Source: Neodontobutis hainanensis
Taxonomy: Eukaryota > Chordata > Actinopteri > Gobiiformes > Odontobutidae
Length of the DNA: 64,000 nt
NCBI GenBank assembly: GCA_024349245.1
Contig: JALDNG010000016.1
Span: forward strand, 2,715,001 to 2,779,000
Direction: 5' to 3'
A program made the position numbers and the translations under genes. This document shows, piece by piece, positions 47,101-60,530 of the stretch. Each line of letters starts with the position of its first letter. Position 1 is the first letter of the stretch. Under the pieces are notes generated by a model. That model did not search any database, was not told where the DNA came from, and saw only the letters and a list, made by a program, of their open reading frames with translations.

Positions 47101-48643
47101 GCTCTTGTGTTGTGTAAAATGGTTTATTATCTTGTCAGTTCTCTACATTTTAAAGTGTTGACAAAGTAAGTAGTGAAGCTGAGCGATGAAGTCTTTATCA
47201 CCTTAGCTCTATCTCCATTATGAATATGGATATTATCAATGTTTGGCGAGCCTCAGGCTAGTGCTTTGATTCTGTGCTGCCGAGAAGCACAGTGGGACGG
47301 TTGGCTTTTCAACTCGTCAGCTTGTTCGCTCCCAAAGATGCTGTATGGAGATGTTTGATTCTGATCCTGAACAAAAAGGATTTACAGAGGGTTAATGTTT
47401 GACAGAGTCCCTCCTACTCAGTTCTGTGTAAATACTTCCCTTAGGAGTGTACAGTTTGGATTTGTGTCTCTTTGGTTAAATGCTCTCTTACATGTTACAC
47501 ACGTTTGCTTTGTTTCTACTGTGTTTGGCAGTTTCATAAATCGCAAAACGCATCATGGCATTTATTAATTTATCTTTTGAACTGTGGCAAACATTTCTTC
47601 CATTTTTCCCATCAGAAGACAGGCTAGTACATTAGTAAGATAACAAAGCTGCAGTATATTGGGACTTTGCCTCGTCTGAGTTTCTGCTGACGCACAAAGA
47701 ATGTTTTACCTACAGCTATACATTTTTAAGAGCAGCTTAGCCAAATTCAAAAATGAAGACTGTGAAGCTTTTATTATCCAGTGCAGTCACTATGCACCAC
47801 TGCTAGAAAGATCAATTTGTCTTTGAAAGTCCTAAAGTTGATGTGGCGAGGGGAACATCTCAGTTGAATTTCACGCACCAGTCACTTATTTTCAGGTGGT
47901 GATAGTATTGTTTTTTTTTTGGGGGGGGTTTGTTATGTTAGGTTTGCCTGGAAGATGCCACGGGGAACTTGTTTTCATTTCTCTCTGCGCTCTATGATAA
48001 AATGATGATAAGTTGATGTTGTGTGTTTTCAGGTCTCTTCAGCCTCGAGGGGAAGTTTTAGATCTGAAACCTCACAGAGCGAAGCTTTTTTGTTCTACTC
48101 TGTCTGCATTGTTTCTCCCTCGGTTATTCTCCATCCCTGACCTTCGAGTTCTCGTCTCTCTCCATCACTAAGCTCCCTGTCCTTTATTTTCTCTAAATAA
48201 CAGTTGTGTCTTCTAATCCATCTGTGCCCTTGTGCTGCCTGCGTCTTCCTTGGGTCTGTTATTCTTCCTCGCAGGTGGCTCGAGAGCACACTGGCGTTTC
48301 TTAGATTGTCTTAGATTGTGGATGACACTGTCCTTTGTCAGGTACAGGCTAGCTACGACACTATTAAATATGGCAATCCAGTCTTATAGACTGAGCTTTA
48401 TAAAATATGCAACAGACCACAATTTTTGAGTTTAACCTAAACAGGGATTACATAATTGATTTACTCTTGCTTAAATAAAAGAGACCTTAAGACGTATTCT
48501 AGGCTTTATAATCAAGCATTTTTGTAGGTAAGAATGATGAGCCCACAGCGTAATTTTGGCCAATCATAGCACTCTCATTGTTCGACACTGATGTCAACGA
48601 CATAGGACCAACGAATTAAACTAAGAAATATGTTATACCGTTT

Positions 48644-48691
48644 ATTATATATATATATATAATTAATTAGTAGTAGTAGTAGTAGTAGTAA
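48644..48691. repeat. (TA)n then (TAG)n microsatellite
   Basis: A TA dinucleotide run is followed by a short spacer and about seven TAG/AGT triplets. Simple-sequence repeat, likely variable in length. Confidence 0.85.
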
Positions 48692-51600
48692 TAAAATAAC
48701 ATTTGTAAGGGTAAAAGAAAGAAGTCAAGTGCAGTTTGCTTTAGAAATTCAATTTGAAGGATTATAGTTAAACAAAACTAAAAACACCAGTCAATAATGT
48801 ATAATCACAACAAAAAGTGGAGTCTTTGCATTTGTCTATCTTAGACCTTTTCAGGACATATTAGCCCGTTAATGTTTCAGAACTTGCTGTTCATGCGTCT
48901 ACATCTGCCCAGAATGGACAAACTGCACTACTCATTCAGATGAGTATGACCTTTTACATTAATGTTCTCTCTCATGTGAGGATATTAATGTAAAGGTCAT
49001 AAAGATGTTCCTACATTTTAAAAATGAACTCCTCACCTGACCTATTCACCTCTCCAAGGGGTTTGTTAATAGATAACAGAATGTCCCTGAAGGGCTCCCG
49101 TTCGTACTTACTTAGTCATAAAGAAAGGATGTGAGGTGTGGATCTGCAATTTGCAATTTTACTTCTAAAAAGTACACTACACAATGCACTTTTAAGTAAG
49201 TCGACTATCACATTTTATGAACCTTTTTCTATATTGCAATATATTTCCACGCTTGTCCATTTTGTTATAAATTAAGTAGCTACTTTAAGAGCTAGAAGGT
49301 TAAATACCTATTCCTTTAATCTTGAAGTTAATTTTTAAACCAAGATATGGACAAAATATGCATTGCTGTAATAACAAACCAATTAAACCCAGCTATTAAT
49401 TTTCTAGGCAGTTTTTCAAGGGAGCAGTACAAATGGAGTGTAGCAGAATAAAAAGTCTGTGGCATTGCTTTTAATTGAGTTCAGATGTAATCACTGTTTT
49501 ATTTGTGTTGTCGACCAAACTTGCCCTTTCCACTCCCTGTAAACAGCAGAAAGTATTCCAGACCTGCCCCCTTCCCCAGAGAGTAGATGCAGCCTGAAAC
49601 CCACCTTGGCCCCGATTTGCAGTCATCACGTCTGTGTGGGCCGCAGCGTTCGGCGGCGTTCTCACAGTCCAGCTGAGACTGACAGATGGAATCATTTCAC
49701 ACGCAGACTGAAAAGCGGGATACAGGAGAGTGGGGTGTGTTTAATAGAGCTAGCGCCGCGGCAGTGGGTGCACTAATCTAGGTCAGTGGTGTTCAGCTCA
49801 CAGCTAGTCAGCCTCTGGGGTGACTTGGCCTTTCCTTAACCCCATTAACACGACTAACATGCAGTGTGCTTGTATTATAGCACACATCCAAAGAGCTAAC
49901 AAGATGTTAATGCTGTGCGCAGGTTGTTGTAGTCCCAGCTAGTACACTGCAATTATCACTCACTTTGTTAGTCACATGACTACTCACTGGAAAAATCCAT
50001 AAGCACTGCATTAATGACTTAATTAACATGGACTTCATTAGAGATCCCTATATGTTGGCAGCTTGTTATATTTCATAGGTTATTGTTAAACTGACAATAT
50101 CATTAATGTTTATAGCTTCAGGTCTTTGTTTGTTTGTTTGTTTGCAATTAGCATATAAAGAGTTATCTTTAGGCTGAACAGACATTATTTATGAAGTATG
50201 AAATTCACTGCCGACAGTTTATAACTAACATAAATTTTTTACTTTTTGAAAAACATTTGTGTATTTACCAGCATATTCTGCAATATATTTAATCTACAAG
50301 CAGCCTTTTTTTAAGACCTTGGATGAACAATCAAGCTAAAATGACTCATCTGTATAGCCTAAAAAGCCTTTTTTTAATTTTTGTTTTGTCTAATTGATAT
50401 TTTATACATTTTCAGTGAACATACCTGTTCTGCTCACCATATGAAACAACAATTCAATACAAGGCCTCTCCCACTGAGAAGCACATCACCCTGTCATGAT
50501 CCTCCACCTTTAGAAATGTCAAATTGTGAAGCAGCACTCACTGAAAATATGAACATTTGCACTCACTGAGTTAATTGATCTTGGCTTAATTTGCAGATTA
50601 ATTGCTTTTTACCAGTGCTGCATATGCATCAGGTCCTTAGCAGCTAATTGGTGAGAAGACAGATCATCAAGTTCACCAATTACGCAGCGCACCAGACAAC
50701 TTGAACACGCAAAAATGTACAAGTGTGTGTAATTAGAAGGGGACTATTTTAAGTGGGATCATGAAGATGCTTATGGAGTTTTTATTATGGAGATGGGGCT
50801 GTTCTGTAATGTCTCTAATGGATATTGAAGAAGGTTGAGCATAACTGTATAGTAACACAGCCATAATTGCATTTTGTTGCTAATCACCTGTCTTTACTTG
50901 AATATTTTATTCAGCCATTTGAATAGTAAGCTCTTTACAGATGATTTTTAATAGTTTAAAGATGACTTTGCATTAGCCAAATATAAATTAATATGGCCAA
51001 GACAAAAGAATTAATCATACTCTCAAGCCAAGATCTAAAAATGGAGCCAATTTCGCTTTAAGGCCAAACTGTTGAAACAGTAGAACTTTAAATACTTTGG
51101 CACACTTCTGGACAAGCTTTACTTGGAGCCGCTTACAGGAACTCCTTGGCACAGTAAGTCTTAGTCAGCATATCCTAGTCTAAAATTGTTGAGAATCGTT
51201 TTTTGCCTAATGAGGTCATCTAATGTATACTCCCCAAGTACTGTGGAAAGCCTGTTGGTAAATCTATTCAGTGTGACATGCCATTTATGATATTATACAA
51301 GATCTGATGAGCTGTGACTGGAAAATACAGGCCAATACATTAAACAGAAAAGGCTATTCTTTTTACCACAACTCTTAAACTGTATGCACCATTGAAATAA
51401 ATACTGGTACAATAAGCGAACAAACTTTTTCAGTAATATGTGGCATTCATTAGTTAATTGTGATAACTGATTTTGCATTAACCATTTATCACACCTTTTT
51501 AGAAAAACTAAAAAAAGGGTGACACAAAATTAATGATAATCTTTAAGAACCAATAAAGAATAGAATGCCAGTTGCTTATTGGCATGTGCGCCAAGAGTGC

Positions 51601-51733
51601 ATAAAACATACTTGGGCGTACCTGGACTGATTTTGTCTCGGGTTCTTTGACCCAGTGTCATTCCTTTCTCTTTCAACCTGTTTCCTGTCTATATAATATC
51701 TTCTATCAAGTAAGAATCATGTTTTTTGTTTGA

Positions 51734-51947
51734 GGTGCACAGTGGCAGAGTGGTTAGAGCGCCTCCTAACCACTCCGGGTATTCGGCTTCCTCCCACAGA
51801 CCCAAGGTTTAATGGCAACTCAAGTATCCCTAGTGAATGAATGTCTGTCAGCACTGCGACTAACTGGCCACTGCCCAGGGTGTACCCCACCTACGACCAA
51901 AGTTAATGAGATAGGCTCGTCACCTTCGACCCCTAGGTCGAAAGGAA
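51734..51947 (+). repeat. tRNA-derived SINE in ctbp2 intron 1
   Basis: It begins 'ggtgcacagtggcagagtgg' with an A-box-like core, then 'cttcctcccacagacccaag' and 'tggccactgcccagggtgta', phrases common in fish SINEs. The B box is degraded. The 3' edge is approximate. Confidence 0.65.
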
Positions 51948-54900
51948 AATTAATGTTGTGGCTGGTGATACAATATTTAACAGGCAACAGTTTAGAAGCG
52001 AACCATGTAAACCCCAAGACCTGAGCATAGATTTTAAGTCAAGTGGAGCTCAACTTTATCCAAATCAGGTGGAATATGGGTGAATCACAGATGGGTTGTA
52101 GTTCCAAACAAAAACTTTTGAGTCTCAAATGACCACAACTTCAGAAAACGGTGTTGACATTATCCAGTATTTTATTATTCTTGTTGTGTCCATATGAGTT
52201 CCCGTGTCCATACCAGTGAATGCCTAATATTTAGTGACATGTTTACAATGCTTGATATTGAATCTGGATGTGGAGTGCATTGTAGTGAGTCTTCAGCCGT
52301 CTGTGCTGTGCGATTGTGTTATAAAAAAATAAATAGGCAATTATCCCAGTGGAGGTTTGTGCCAGACTTTGTTTGAGTTGATTAGATGTAAGTAGAGAAG
52401 GAATGCGGCCCACTGTGAAAGGCTTCATGGCTAAGGCTAACAGGCTGCCTCGCTCAATAATGTCACCATTATCCGTTTCCTGGGTGACTTAAACGAATAG
52501 GCATTATTACAAAATTGTGCATTAGCCCAAGTCAGCAGTTAGCAGCGCTGCAGTCTCATTTGGTTTGAGAGGAAATGATGAGGAAGGAAGAAAACGCGAC
52601 GTAAAAGAGAAACCATAGATAAAAGGGATGGCATGTGCCAAAGGCTGACATGAAAAAGTAACCATAATGGATACAGATAGACTGGCAGAAACGCTCGATA
52701 GTGATAGGCAGGTTGAAAAAGAAGAAATGTAATTGTCAGTAAGGGTGTATTTAGACAGCGAAGAGTGGAAGGAGGGGAAAAAAAAGAGAAGCTGGCAGCG
52801 GATAGGAAGGTTGTAAATCAGCAGACTGAGAGACAGCTTTACGTGGCCCTCGGAGCCCCAACTATCCGATTAATGAGAGAAGAGAAACCTTAACCACCTT
52901 CCCCTCTCCTGCCTGTTTTTTTTTCTGCTATCTTGCACTTTCAGGGACATAAATCATAGCCTCTTAAGCAGTCACTTTGGGAAACTGCCGTTCCTGCACA
53001 CTTCTCCTACGTCCGCCCCTCTTCAAATGTTAACTATAAGCTATCGCTGTTTAAAGGCACGCAGCATTAATGAGATTCTGCTGCTGCCACTGCCCACTGA
53101 AATGGCATCTTCCAACACACCTCGCACTGAAGTATAATTTTATTGTCATAGTAATAAGTGCAGACAAAAGGTCAGGCGTCACACAAAGATATCAAGAGTG
53201 CAACAAAAGAACAGTGAAATGTTTTTGGATAGAGGTGTGCTTATAAATGCTACTGTTCATTATGTTTTTTCCAGGCCACATAACTACAGACTACAAGTCA
53301 AATAGTAAAACATTCACACTTGATTGGTTCTGATTTATCTGTTGTTTAATGTTTATAGAGAGATGATTAGGTTACGATGAAAAATTTCTCCCCAAAAGCC
53401 ATGGTCATAAATCCTCCCTTACACAAAACATAAGCAAACAGAATTGTGATACCAGTGTCTGCCTTCCTATACAACACTCCTTTTCTCTGAATTTAAAAAA
53501 TCTCCACATAAATGTGTGTTCAATCATTGTCAATGCATGGGCTGGTATTTGATTAATAAAAGATCAGATTAAGAGATACATATGTCTTTATACTTACCAA
53601 AATATTGTAACCAAAATTGACTTGAGGCCCGTGTAAATGTAGCCTAAATTATCTTTAAAAGAAACTTTTATTTAAACATTTATTTGTGCTGATATTTGCA
53701 TTTTCCCGCCTTAATCTTATGCCAAAGCTACTAATTATTCATCTCACAAAAGCCACTTTTTCCCACTGTTGCACTATTACGAGCCTTTATAAGCCACATG
53801 GCTTTCAAGACCTTCTTAGCACAAAAGCAAGAAAGAGAAGTGAAGCAGAAAAACTGGTAATGTTTTTTTACTTGTGGAATTTCAGAAGAAGTTGTAAATT
53901 TATGAGCGCTAGACCTGATGCAACAGCTGCAACACTGGCCGGTAGCATTCAGTGTGGTTGCCCAGCCTCTGTGTGGCATTTAGATAGAAATGAGGACTTC
54001 GTTCTGTTTGTGTTTGCAATGTTAGACACAAGGAAGAAGCAGCAGAGGCTCTCCATAGTTGATCTGCCTCAGTGCGCAACGCCAAGTTTTACAAGTGTTT
54101 CAAAGCTGTTAAATTGGAACACCACTCAAGTTTGTAGTGATTATTTAGACCACTCAAAATGTGTTGTTTTTGGTCCGTCATGTTCATGGTATGCAAAATC
54201 ATTTGTTAAAATTTTCTCTAGCCTCAGAGAACTGTTTTCTATTTTGTATGTGCTATGCCCTCTACAGGCTTCACTAATGCTTAACCACCTGAGGCTTTTC
54301 CTTTGTGCCCTGTGAGATCAATAGACTTGCCCATCCAATGTCAGTTACCAGTGCCAATTCTGATAACTATGCTAGCAAGCTAGACCTTAGATGCATAAAC
54401 AAGAAGACTTATCTTGATTGCTGTTACTACCAGGTGTTGGAGAGATTTCCAAAATGACATTCCTTTCCTCACGGCAGGGCAGTGGCAGACTCTTGTCTCA
54501 CTCCCAAGGGATCAGGGAGAGTGAGGCTGAGCTTAACTTTAACATGTAAAAAGGGATTGTTGACGCCGTCTTCAAAAGGTGTTCCCCACAGCACTAATTT
54601 AAGAACATTTAGATTTAACCCTTTAAACCCGAGCCTGTTTTTTGGTGTGTTTGCTCAAAAAGGACATGTCCAGAGTAAATTGACTGTATCTCTGTAACTT
54701 TAAGGTGTATTTCAAACATTCTGGTGTTTTTTTTTCAATGTGCATGTTACAGTTTCAGAATAAATCAAGATGAAAAACAGCAAAATTATCCCTAAAACAA
54801 ATTCCGCCTTAAAAAAACTACAATATTTTAATTGATATCTCCTTTAGATAAAGGCAGTTGCAGCTCAAACACTATTTTAAATTACAGCCACACATGTCAA

Positions 54901-55088
54901 CATTTACCTGCACCAAATATAATTCCTCTAATGCGAAACAAACTTAAACCATTAAGATTTTAGTATAAAAATGTCAGGCAAGGTCTCCATAATAAATAAT
55001 AGGGCAGAGTTTGGCAAATTTTTTATTTTTTTTTTGCTGTTTGGTCTGTGTTTAGAAAATATATAGAGAATATAATTATACCAGCCAC

Positions 55089-55765
55089 TTGGGAGAGATG
55101 GGTAAAGACAAAAACAGTAAGTTCACCCGTGAAGATGCCATAGACAACCGCCTGGCCTTTTTAGACTGTGGAGTGGTTATTTGTGAGGACAGGACACTTC
55201 AAGTAGAAGTTTATAGGAAACCTACACACACAGATCAATATTTGTGCTCTGCAGCACAAGCTGGAGTCATCAGGACTCTTCAGCACAGAGCACAAGAGGT
55301 GCCCACAACCTCAGAAGGTGAGCTGTAAGAAGAACAACACATCCGCAAAGCCCTGAGAGACTGTATATACCCTATATGGGCATTCAACAAAACCAAGAGG
55401 ACTCGGATGCCAAACAGAAAGGAACCAGGAACAAAAGGGAAGGGTGTAGTTATCCCTTATGTCTGGTTTATCTGAAAAACTTAAAAGGATCTTTTACAAA
55501 CACAACATTCCTGTCCACTTTAAACTAGGGAATACTCTGTATCATAAACTGGTCCATCTTAAAGACAATATTCCCTTGATATGTTGGAGAAACGAAACAA
55601 CAGCTTCACAAGAGGATGTATCAGCACAGAAGAGCCAATCCTGGTGGATGTGAGTCTGTAGTCCACCTCAACCTCAAAGAGAGTGCATTCCTTTGAGGAC
55701 ACCAATGTCCGAATTTTGTCCAGAGAGGCCAGATGTTTCGAGAGAGGTGTGAAGGGAGCCATTTC
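55089..55765 (+). pseudogene. Penelope-like element fragment (reverse transcriptase C-terminus plus GIY-YIG remnant)
   Basis: The frame at 55089-55328 reads NRLAFLDCGVVICED followed by VEVYRKPTHTDQYL and RTLQHRAQEVPTTSEG, matching the palm/thumb end of fish Penelope-like reverse transcriptases. After frameshifts, 55459-55565 encodes SGLSEKLKRIFYKHNIPVHF. Then 55580-55765 in other frames gives YVGETKQQLHKRMYQHRR and later REARCFERGVKGA, the GIY-YIG endonuclease side. The GIY half of the nuclease signature, part of the RT, and several frames are lost, so the copy is dead and 5'-truncated. It sits in ctbp2 intron 1. Confidence 0.85.
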
Positions 55766-56484
55766 TGTTAAAAAAAAAATAATTAAAAAGCAATTAAAAA
55801 TGGTGGTAATATTTGATAGGTTTATGTGGAGGTGTTACATGACAATAAAGATCTAGGTGTTTTGGCATCTGATAGAAACAAGGCAGGGCAGAAAAATGGC
55901 AACAGAAAAACAGCATGAGGGCCGTAGCAAGAGGCTATAGCCAAATGCATACAATCCTTTTTCATTTGTAAATCATATGATCTGTGCTCTGAAGTGTTCA
56001 GTCTATGCAAAATATCAAAAACTATCAAAAACTGACATCTCTTTTGTATAAATCTCAACCTAGTGTGTGGGGCAATGTCTGGTGGCAGATTACAAACACC
56101 ACCTCCCACATACCTCCTTTCAAAAGCCTTAGGAGACCTATGGTAACCCTGTGGGAACATTTTGTTGTCTATAAAAAAAAAACCAAGGGGAAATGTATGA
56201 GTTAGAAAAATAGTTTAAACTTTCTCTCAATATTGCGTGTTTTAAAAAAAGAAACAATGTGCTTCTTCTCCTGCTGTACTCGTGTTCATCCATTTGGCTC
56301 CTTTCTCTATGCTCTATGGAGGACATAGGTATATTTTTCCAACACGCACAAATGCAAATTTTCAGTGCGCCTTAAACAATTTTGCCATTTCCCACAATTG
56401 CTATCCACAAAATGACCTAATTGAATGTGTTGTGTGCTGTTCACTCTGACAAAGAAAAAATATGGCAACTTTAGAGACCAGCAT

Positions 56485-57705
56485 AAATACAGCCAAGATT
56501 ACAGCTTTTGATACTGTAGATCATAGTCTATTACTTGCCTGCCTTGAACAAGATTTTGGTGTGTCGGGGCTTTGAAGTGGTTTAAATCCTATTTTACTGA
56601 TTGTTCTCAGCTCGTTTCCATGGGCGGTTTCAGGTCTGAGATTAGCTCTGTTTTCACTGGGGTTCCTCAGGGCTCAGTCTTGGGCCCTCTGCTTTTTAAT
56701 ATTTATCTGGCACCACTTGGACAGTTGTTGCGATAGCTTGGCCTCCTTTATCACTTTTATGCTCAGATTTATATACACTCAAAGCCTGGTGAACATCTTG
56801 ATGTTGATTTTCTGTCCGGCTGTGTTTCTGAGATAAAGGAATAGATGAGTACAAATTTTTTGTGTCTGAATAGTGGTAAAACCGAAATTATGCTTATTGG
56901 TTTCCGTCATCAAATTTCAAAAGCTGGTTCCCCATCTTTGACTATTGATGGCTCTGTCTTGGCTACTCAAGCTAAAGTGAGGAATCTTGGAGTTATCTTT
57001 GATACCAGGCTTTCATTTGATTTTCTTTTTGTCCAGAGTACAGTTAAATCATCCTTTTTTCACCTCAGAAATATAGCTAGATTACGTCCTATGCTAAATT
57101 ACTCAGTAGCTGAAAAGCTGATGAATTCCTTTGTCATCTCTAGGATAGATTACTGTAACGCCCTTCTAGCCGGAGTCTCTAAATCCACACTTAACAAACT
57201 ACAATATGTTCAAAACTCAGCTGCCAGGATATTGACTGGGTCCAGGGTATGCTATCACATCACTCCAGTTCTGGAGTCCTTACACTGGCTCCCGGTCCGA
57301 TTCAGAGTAAATTTTAAAATTATGATGCTGACATATAAAGCATTGCATGGCTTGGCCCCTTTTTATTTATCTGAGTTGCTAACTTCCTATACCCCAACTC
57401 GGAGACTGCGTTCTGCACAATCCAGCTTGTTGGCTGTTCCTCAAACAGGCTTACAAATCTATGGTTGACAGGGCCTTTTCTTCATATGCTCCTGTTTTTT
57501 TTTAATTCTCTTCCTCCTGATCTTAGGGAAGCACAGGGATACAACATTTTTAAAGGTAAACTTAAGACTTATTTTTTTAAATTAGCATTTGATTGATGTT
57601 ATTTTATTGTTTGAGCTTTGTATTGCTTGTTTTTGTACAGCGCTTTGAGAAGTTCCTTTAAAGGCGCTTTATAAAATAAGGTTTATTATTATTATTATTA
57701 CTAGT
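56485..57705 (+). pseudogene. L2-like LINE, 5'-truncated reverse transcriptase relic
   Basis: The copy opens in the RT domain with AFDTVDHSLL, then FTGVPQGSVLGPLLFNIY. The longest open frame is 56845-57468 (207 codons), with SRIDYCNALLAGVSKS, QNSAARILTGSR and HITPVLESLHWLPVRFR, the signature of fish L2-type ORF2 C-termini. It ends in the usual 3' tail (a 'gcgctttgagaagttc' motif, then 'aaggcgctttataaaataag' and (TTA)n to about 57701). The catalytic YADD region reads FYAQIY: the Asp-Asp-Thr is gone by a clean nine-base deletion. In-frame stops lie upstream at about 56573, 56736 and 56842. It cannot be active. Confidence 0.9.
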
Positions 57706-58981
57706 GTGCACCTTTTTGGACAAAATTTCTAGCGCTTCAAGTCCATGTCCTTTCAAGTTGTCGTTAAAACCTGTAAATGTACGAGAGAAACTCTTTTTTT
57801 TTTTTTTTTTTTTTAAGTGGTGAGTGTGTGTATCCTAAGAATGTCAAACCGCACAAACCCTGGAGTTGTATATTTTTGGCCCGTGCTCATGTATAACTTT
57901 CTCCTCTTCATCTGCTGCTGCTCTGAGCACTTCATTCTCTCATGTTTGTCCTTCTATTGTGTGGTTACACAACAGCACTCGGTGTGTAACAATCCAGCAG
58001 TGATTGTGTTAAGGGCTGCAGAATAGCTCCACTTCTTCTCTCTGGCACTTCTATGGATGAGCTCTAAGTTGTTGTTGACTTTACAACTCGTTCAGATTTT
58101 TTTTTTTTCCTGTCTCTTAAATGGAGTGTATCCCCATGTCACATGAATCAATCTCTGGAATTCATTTATGGAAATGAAGTCATGTATACCACAGATTGGG
58201 GGTTTGGGTGGAAATGATCTGTGGAACTGCTGAGTAGTGGATTTTTGTTAGCCAGTGGGGTGGTTTGCAGTTCCATAGAGACCACCAGAGAGGGTACGGG
58301 CCGAGAGCTGTCATGTCTGAACGCTTCCAGGTGTGCATACATCTGAGAGTGGGTTTTTGAAAGTTTGACCACTGCTATAGCCGATATACAGTAGATAGGA
58401 ACAAACATAGTGTAGTGTGCATTGTTATTCTGGTCTGCTTCAGATGACCACCTCCTGTTTCCTAATACATTAACTATTCATATTATTCATAGAACCTTAA
58501 AAGACTAAATATTTTATTATTTTGCCACATGTATTGCATGTAAATGATGAAAAACTCATAAGAGGCTTTTCTGTAACACTGGCGATTGAAATAAGTCCCA
58601 GAGGATTAGTTGCCGAATATAATGTTACGTAGAAGTTGTAGAACGTCACAAATGTCATTTTGCGTATACTCATGATATTTTAACTTAAATTTTCTACTGC
58701 TTATCCTGTTGAAGGTGGTTGGTGGTTGGGGCCTGTGCCAACTGCTTTACCCCCAAATTACACTGCATACAGCTCCACTCAGCCTATATTCCCTAAAAAA
58801 ACTACTACTACTTGCTATAAAGTTATTCAAATATTTTTCTCAGACAAACATGAAAAAATTGCTTTCCATTTGATTGCAGGGCCAAAATGTAATCGCATGA
58901 CACCCATTCACACTCACATTTTAATTTCATCATTTTAACTACATACATATATGCATATCTATGAACCATGGTAGGAGACTG

Positions 58982-59106
58982 ATGTATTTAAAGAGACCCC
59001 ACACTAGCACAAGAAGGACATGCAGACTCCATACAAGGTGTGCCAGAGTGGGTCATACCTGCAATCTTTTTGCTGTGAGGCAGGAGTCCTAACCAGTCTG
59101 CACCAT
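58982..59106 (-). repeat. Truncated SINE
   Basis: On the minus strand it reads 'tggtgcagactggttaggac' (A-box-like), then 'cctgcctcacagcaaaaaga' and 'gtctgcatgtccttcttgtg'. This resembles the head and body of the family at 6548-6781 but is shorter and more diverged. Confidence 0.55.
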
Positions 59107-60353
59107 GTAAAGCTCTACATTAGAAAAAGTGAATTGTGTGCTCCCAGTAAAAGAACTAACCACCATAAATACTGACCACAACTGGAGTTTATCCAGATGC
59201 ATACTGGAGAAGGTTTTATTGCACAGAGTATTATGTGAAAAGAATGCAGCTGTAATTGTGTTTCTTGTTCACATCCGTTTTGCTCTGCAGGCACCTGCTC
59301 ACAAACCTGTGCTCTGATGTGAGTTCACTGAGGTTTTTGGAGTAGAAGATGTTGTTGCTCATGTTCAAAGCCAGAGTTGCTGCTGCGCCGAACACGGTCA
59401 GCTGCTCCGATGACCTCCAGTGTTGGCCATGTGCAGCGCAGAGGCAGAGATGCCCATGCACGTCTCCTCCAGTCTATTCATAGCCGCGGCGCTGCGACTC
59501 CCCCGCCTCTGACTGACTGCTTCCTGCCTTTCCCTCTTGCTCAATTACTTCTCCTCCGACTCCCACATGTGGCTCTCCACTCTCTGGCAGCTACACTTAC
59601 CTTGTGGAGGAGGAGGAACGAACACTGGAGCTTGCTGCTGAAGCCAGTCGGAATGTGTTAACTTAAAGAAAGACATGAGCGCTTTTGTCAGTGTCAGACG
59701 GAATGCTGTAGTGTTTGGAGGATAAACTTGAACTACCAATGTTTTCTTGAGATTCACTTGGCTGCAGTGCCCTCTCCAAAAAAACCACACAGCTGTGGAA
59801 ATTGCCTCAACAGCTGGCCAAATAAAAATGCAACCTCCATTCATCATTCAGCCATATTGCTCTGCTTACCTACCACCTCCTGAAACAGAGTGGGTCTAAT
59901 TGTAGTTACAGCACACTTCTCGATACATCATGATTTAAATAGTCAAGTGAGAGTAGGACTCGAGCAGTGAGCTTAAATAAAGAAACAGTTTGCACACTCC
60001 GGGAAGAGGCCAGTATGTGTTCAGTTGAACCACAGTTTAGTTTAGTATGGCACAGTTTGACGCAGCCACTCTTGATTTTGATCTTAAGATAAAGCCAGTT
60101 TGAAGCAAATGTTCAAAATGTTTTTAAACAAAAAGTGAATATGGTGTAGTGAAGTGGCATCACAAGTTTGAGTTATACAAGTATAATTTGGTATAAGGCA
60201 CTGTGGTGCTGTATGTACTTTATCCACCACTGCAGTAAGCTTTCAAAAAAAACAAACATGATTTCTGTCCTTTCCCAGCTTCATAAACAGAAAAATATTG
60301 GTCGCACACTCCTCATGTCACAAGTGCAAGTTGTGTTAAATGGCAAATAGATA

Positions 60354-60530
60354 CAGACAGGGGCCTGTCTCTGTGGAGTTTATATATTCTCCCCGTGCTT
60401 AGGTGAGTACTCCCGGTTCACCCTCCAACATCAAAGCATGCTTTAGTCTATTAGTTAGTGACGTTACCGGGGTACCTGGGCGCCGACAATAAATTTTCTA
60501 ACAGTGTTAATAATGGGATAATAAAAATAT
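60354..60530 (+). repeat. tRNA-derived SINE, family copy 2 (5'-truncated)
   Basis: Carries 'gtggagtttatatattctcc', 'ctattagttagtgacgttac' and 'ggggtacctgggcgcc', matching the body of the copy at 62188-62445 and the reverse strand of 6548-6781. The tRNA-like head is missing. Confidence 0.7.

Noticed and set aside
47911..47932. Poly-T/poly-G run
   Set aside because: Simple sequence, possibly an assembly-prone homopolymer junction; no functional meaning supported.
53686..54315. 209-codon plus-strand ORF, the longest in the window
   Set aside because: It spans no splice signals I can support and shows no recognised domain; a faint THAP-like look (LLNWNTTQVCSDYL) is not backed by the zinc ligands. 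One ORF of this length is within chance in 64 kb of six frames.
54620..54790. Possible piggyBac-like end ('ttaaccctttaaacccgagc')
   Set aside because: Only one end with a TTAA was found; no matching inverted end or transposase nearby.
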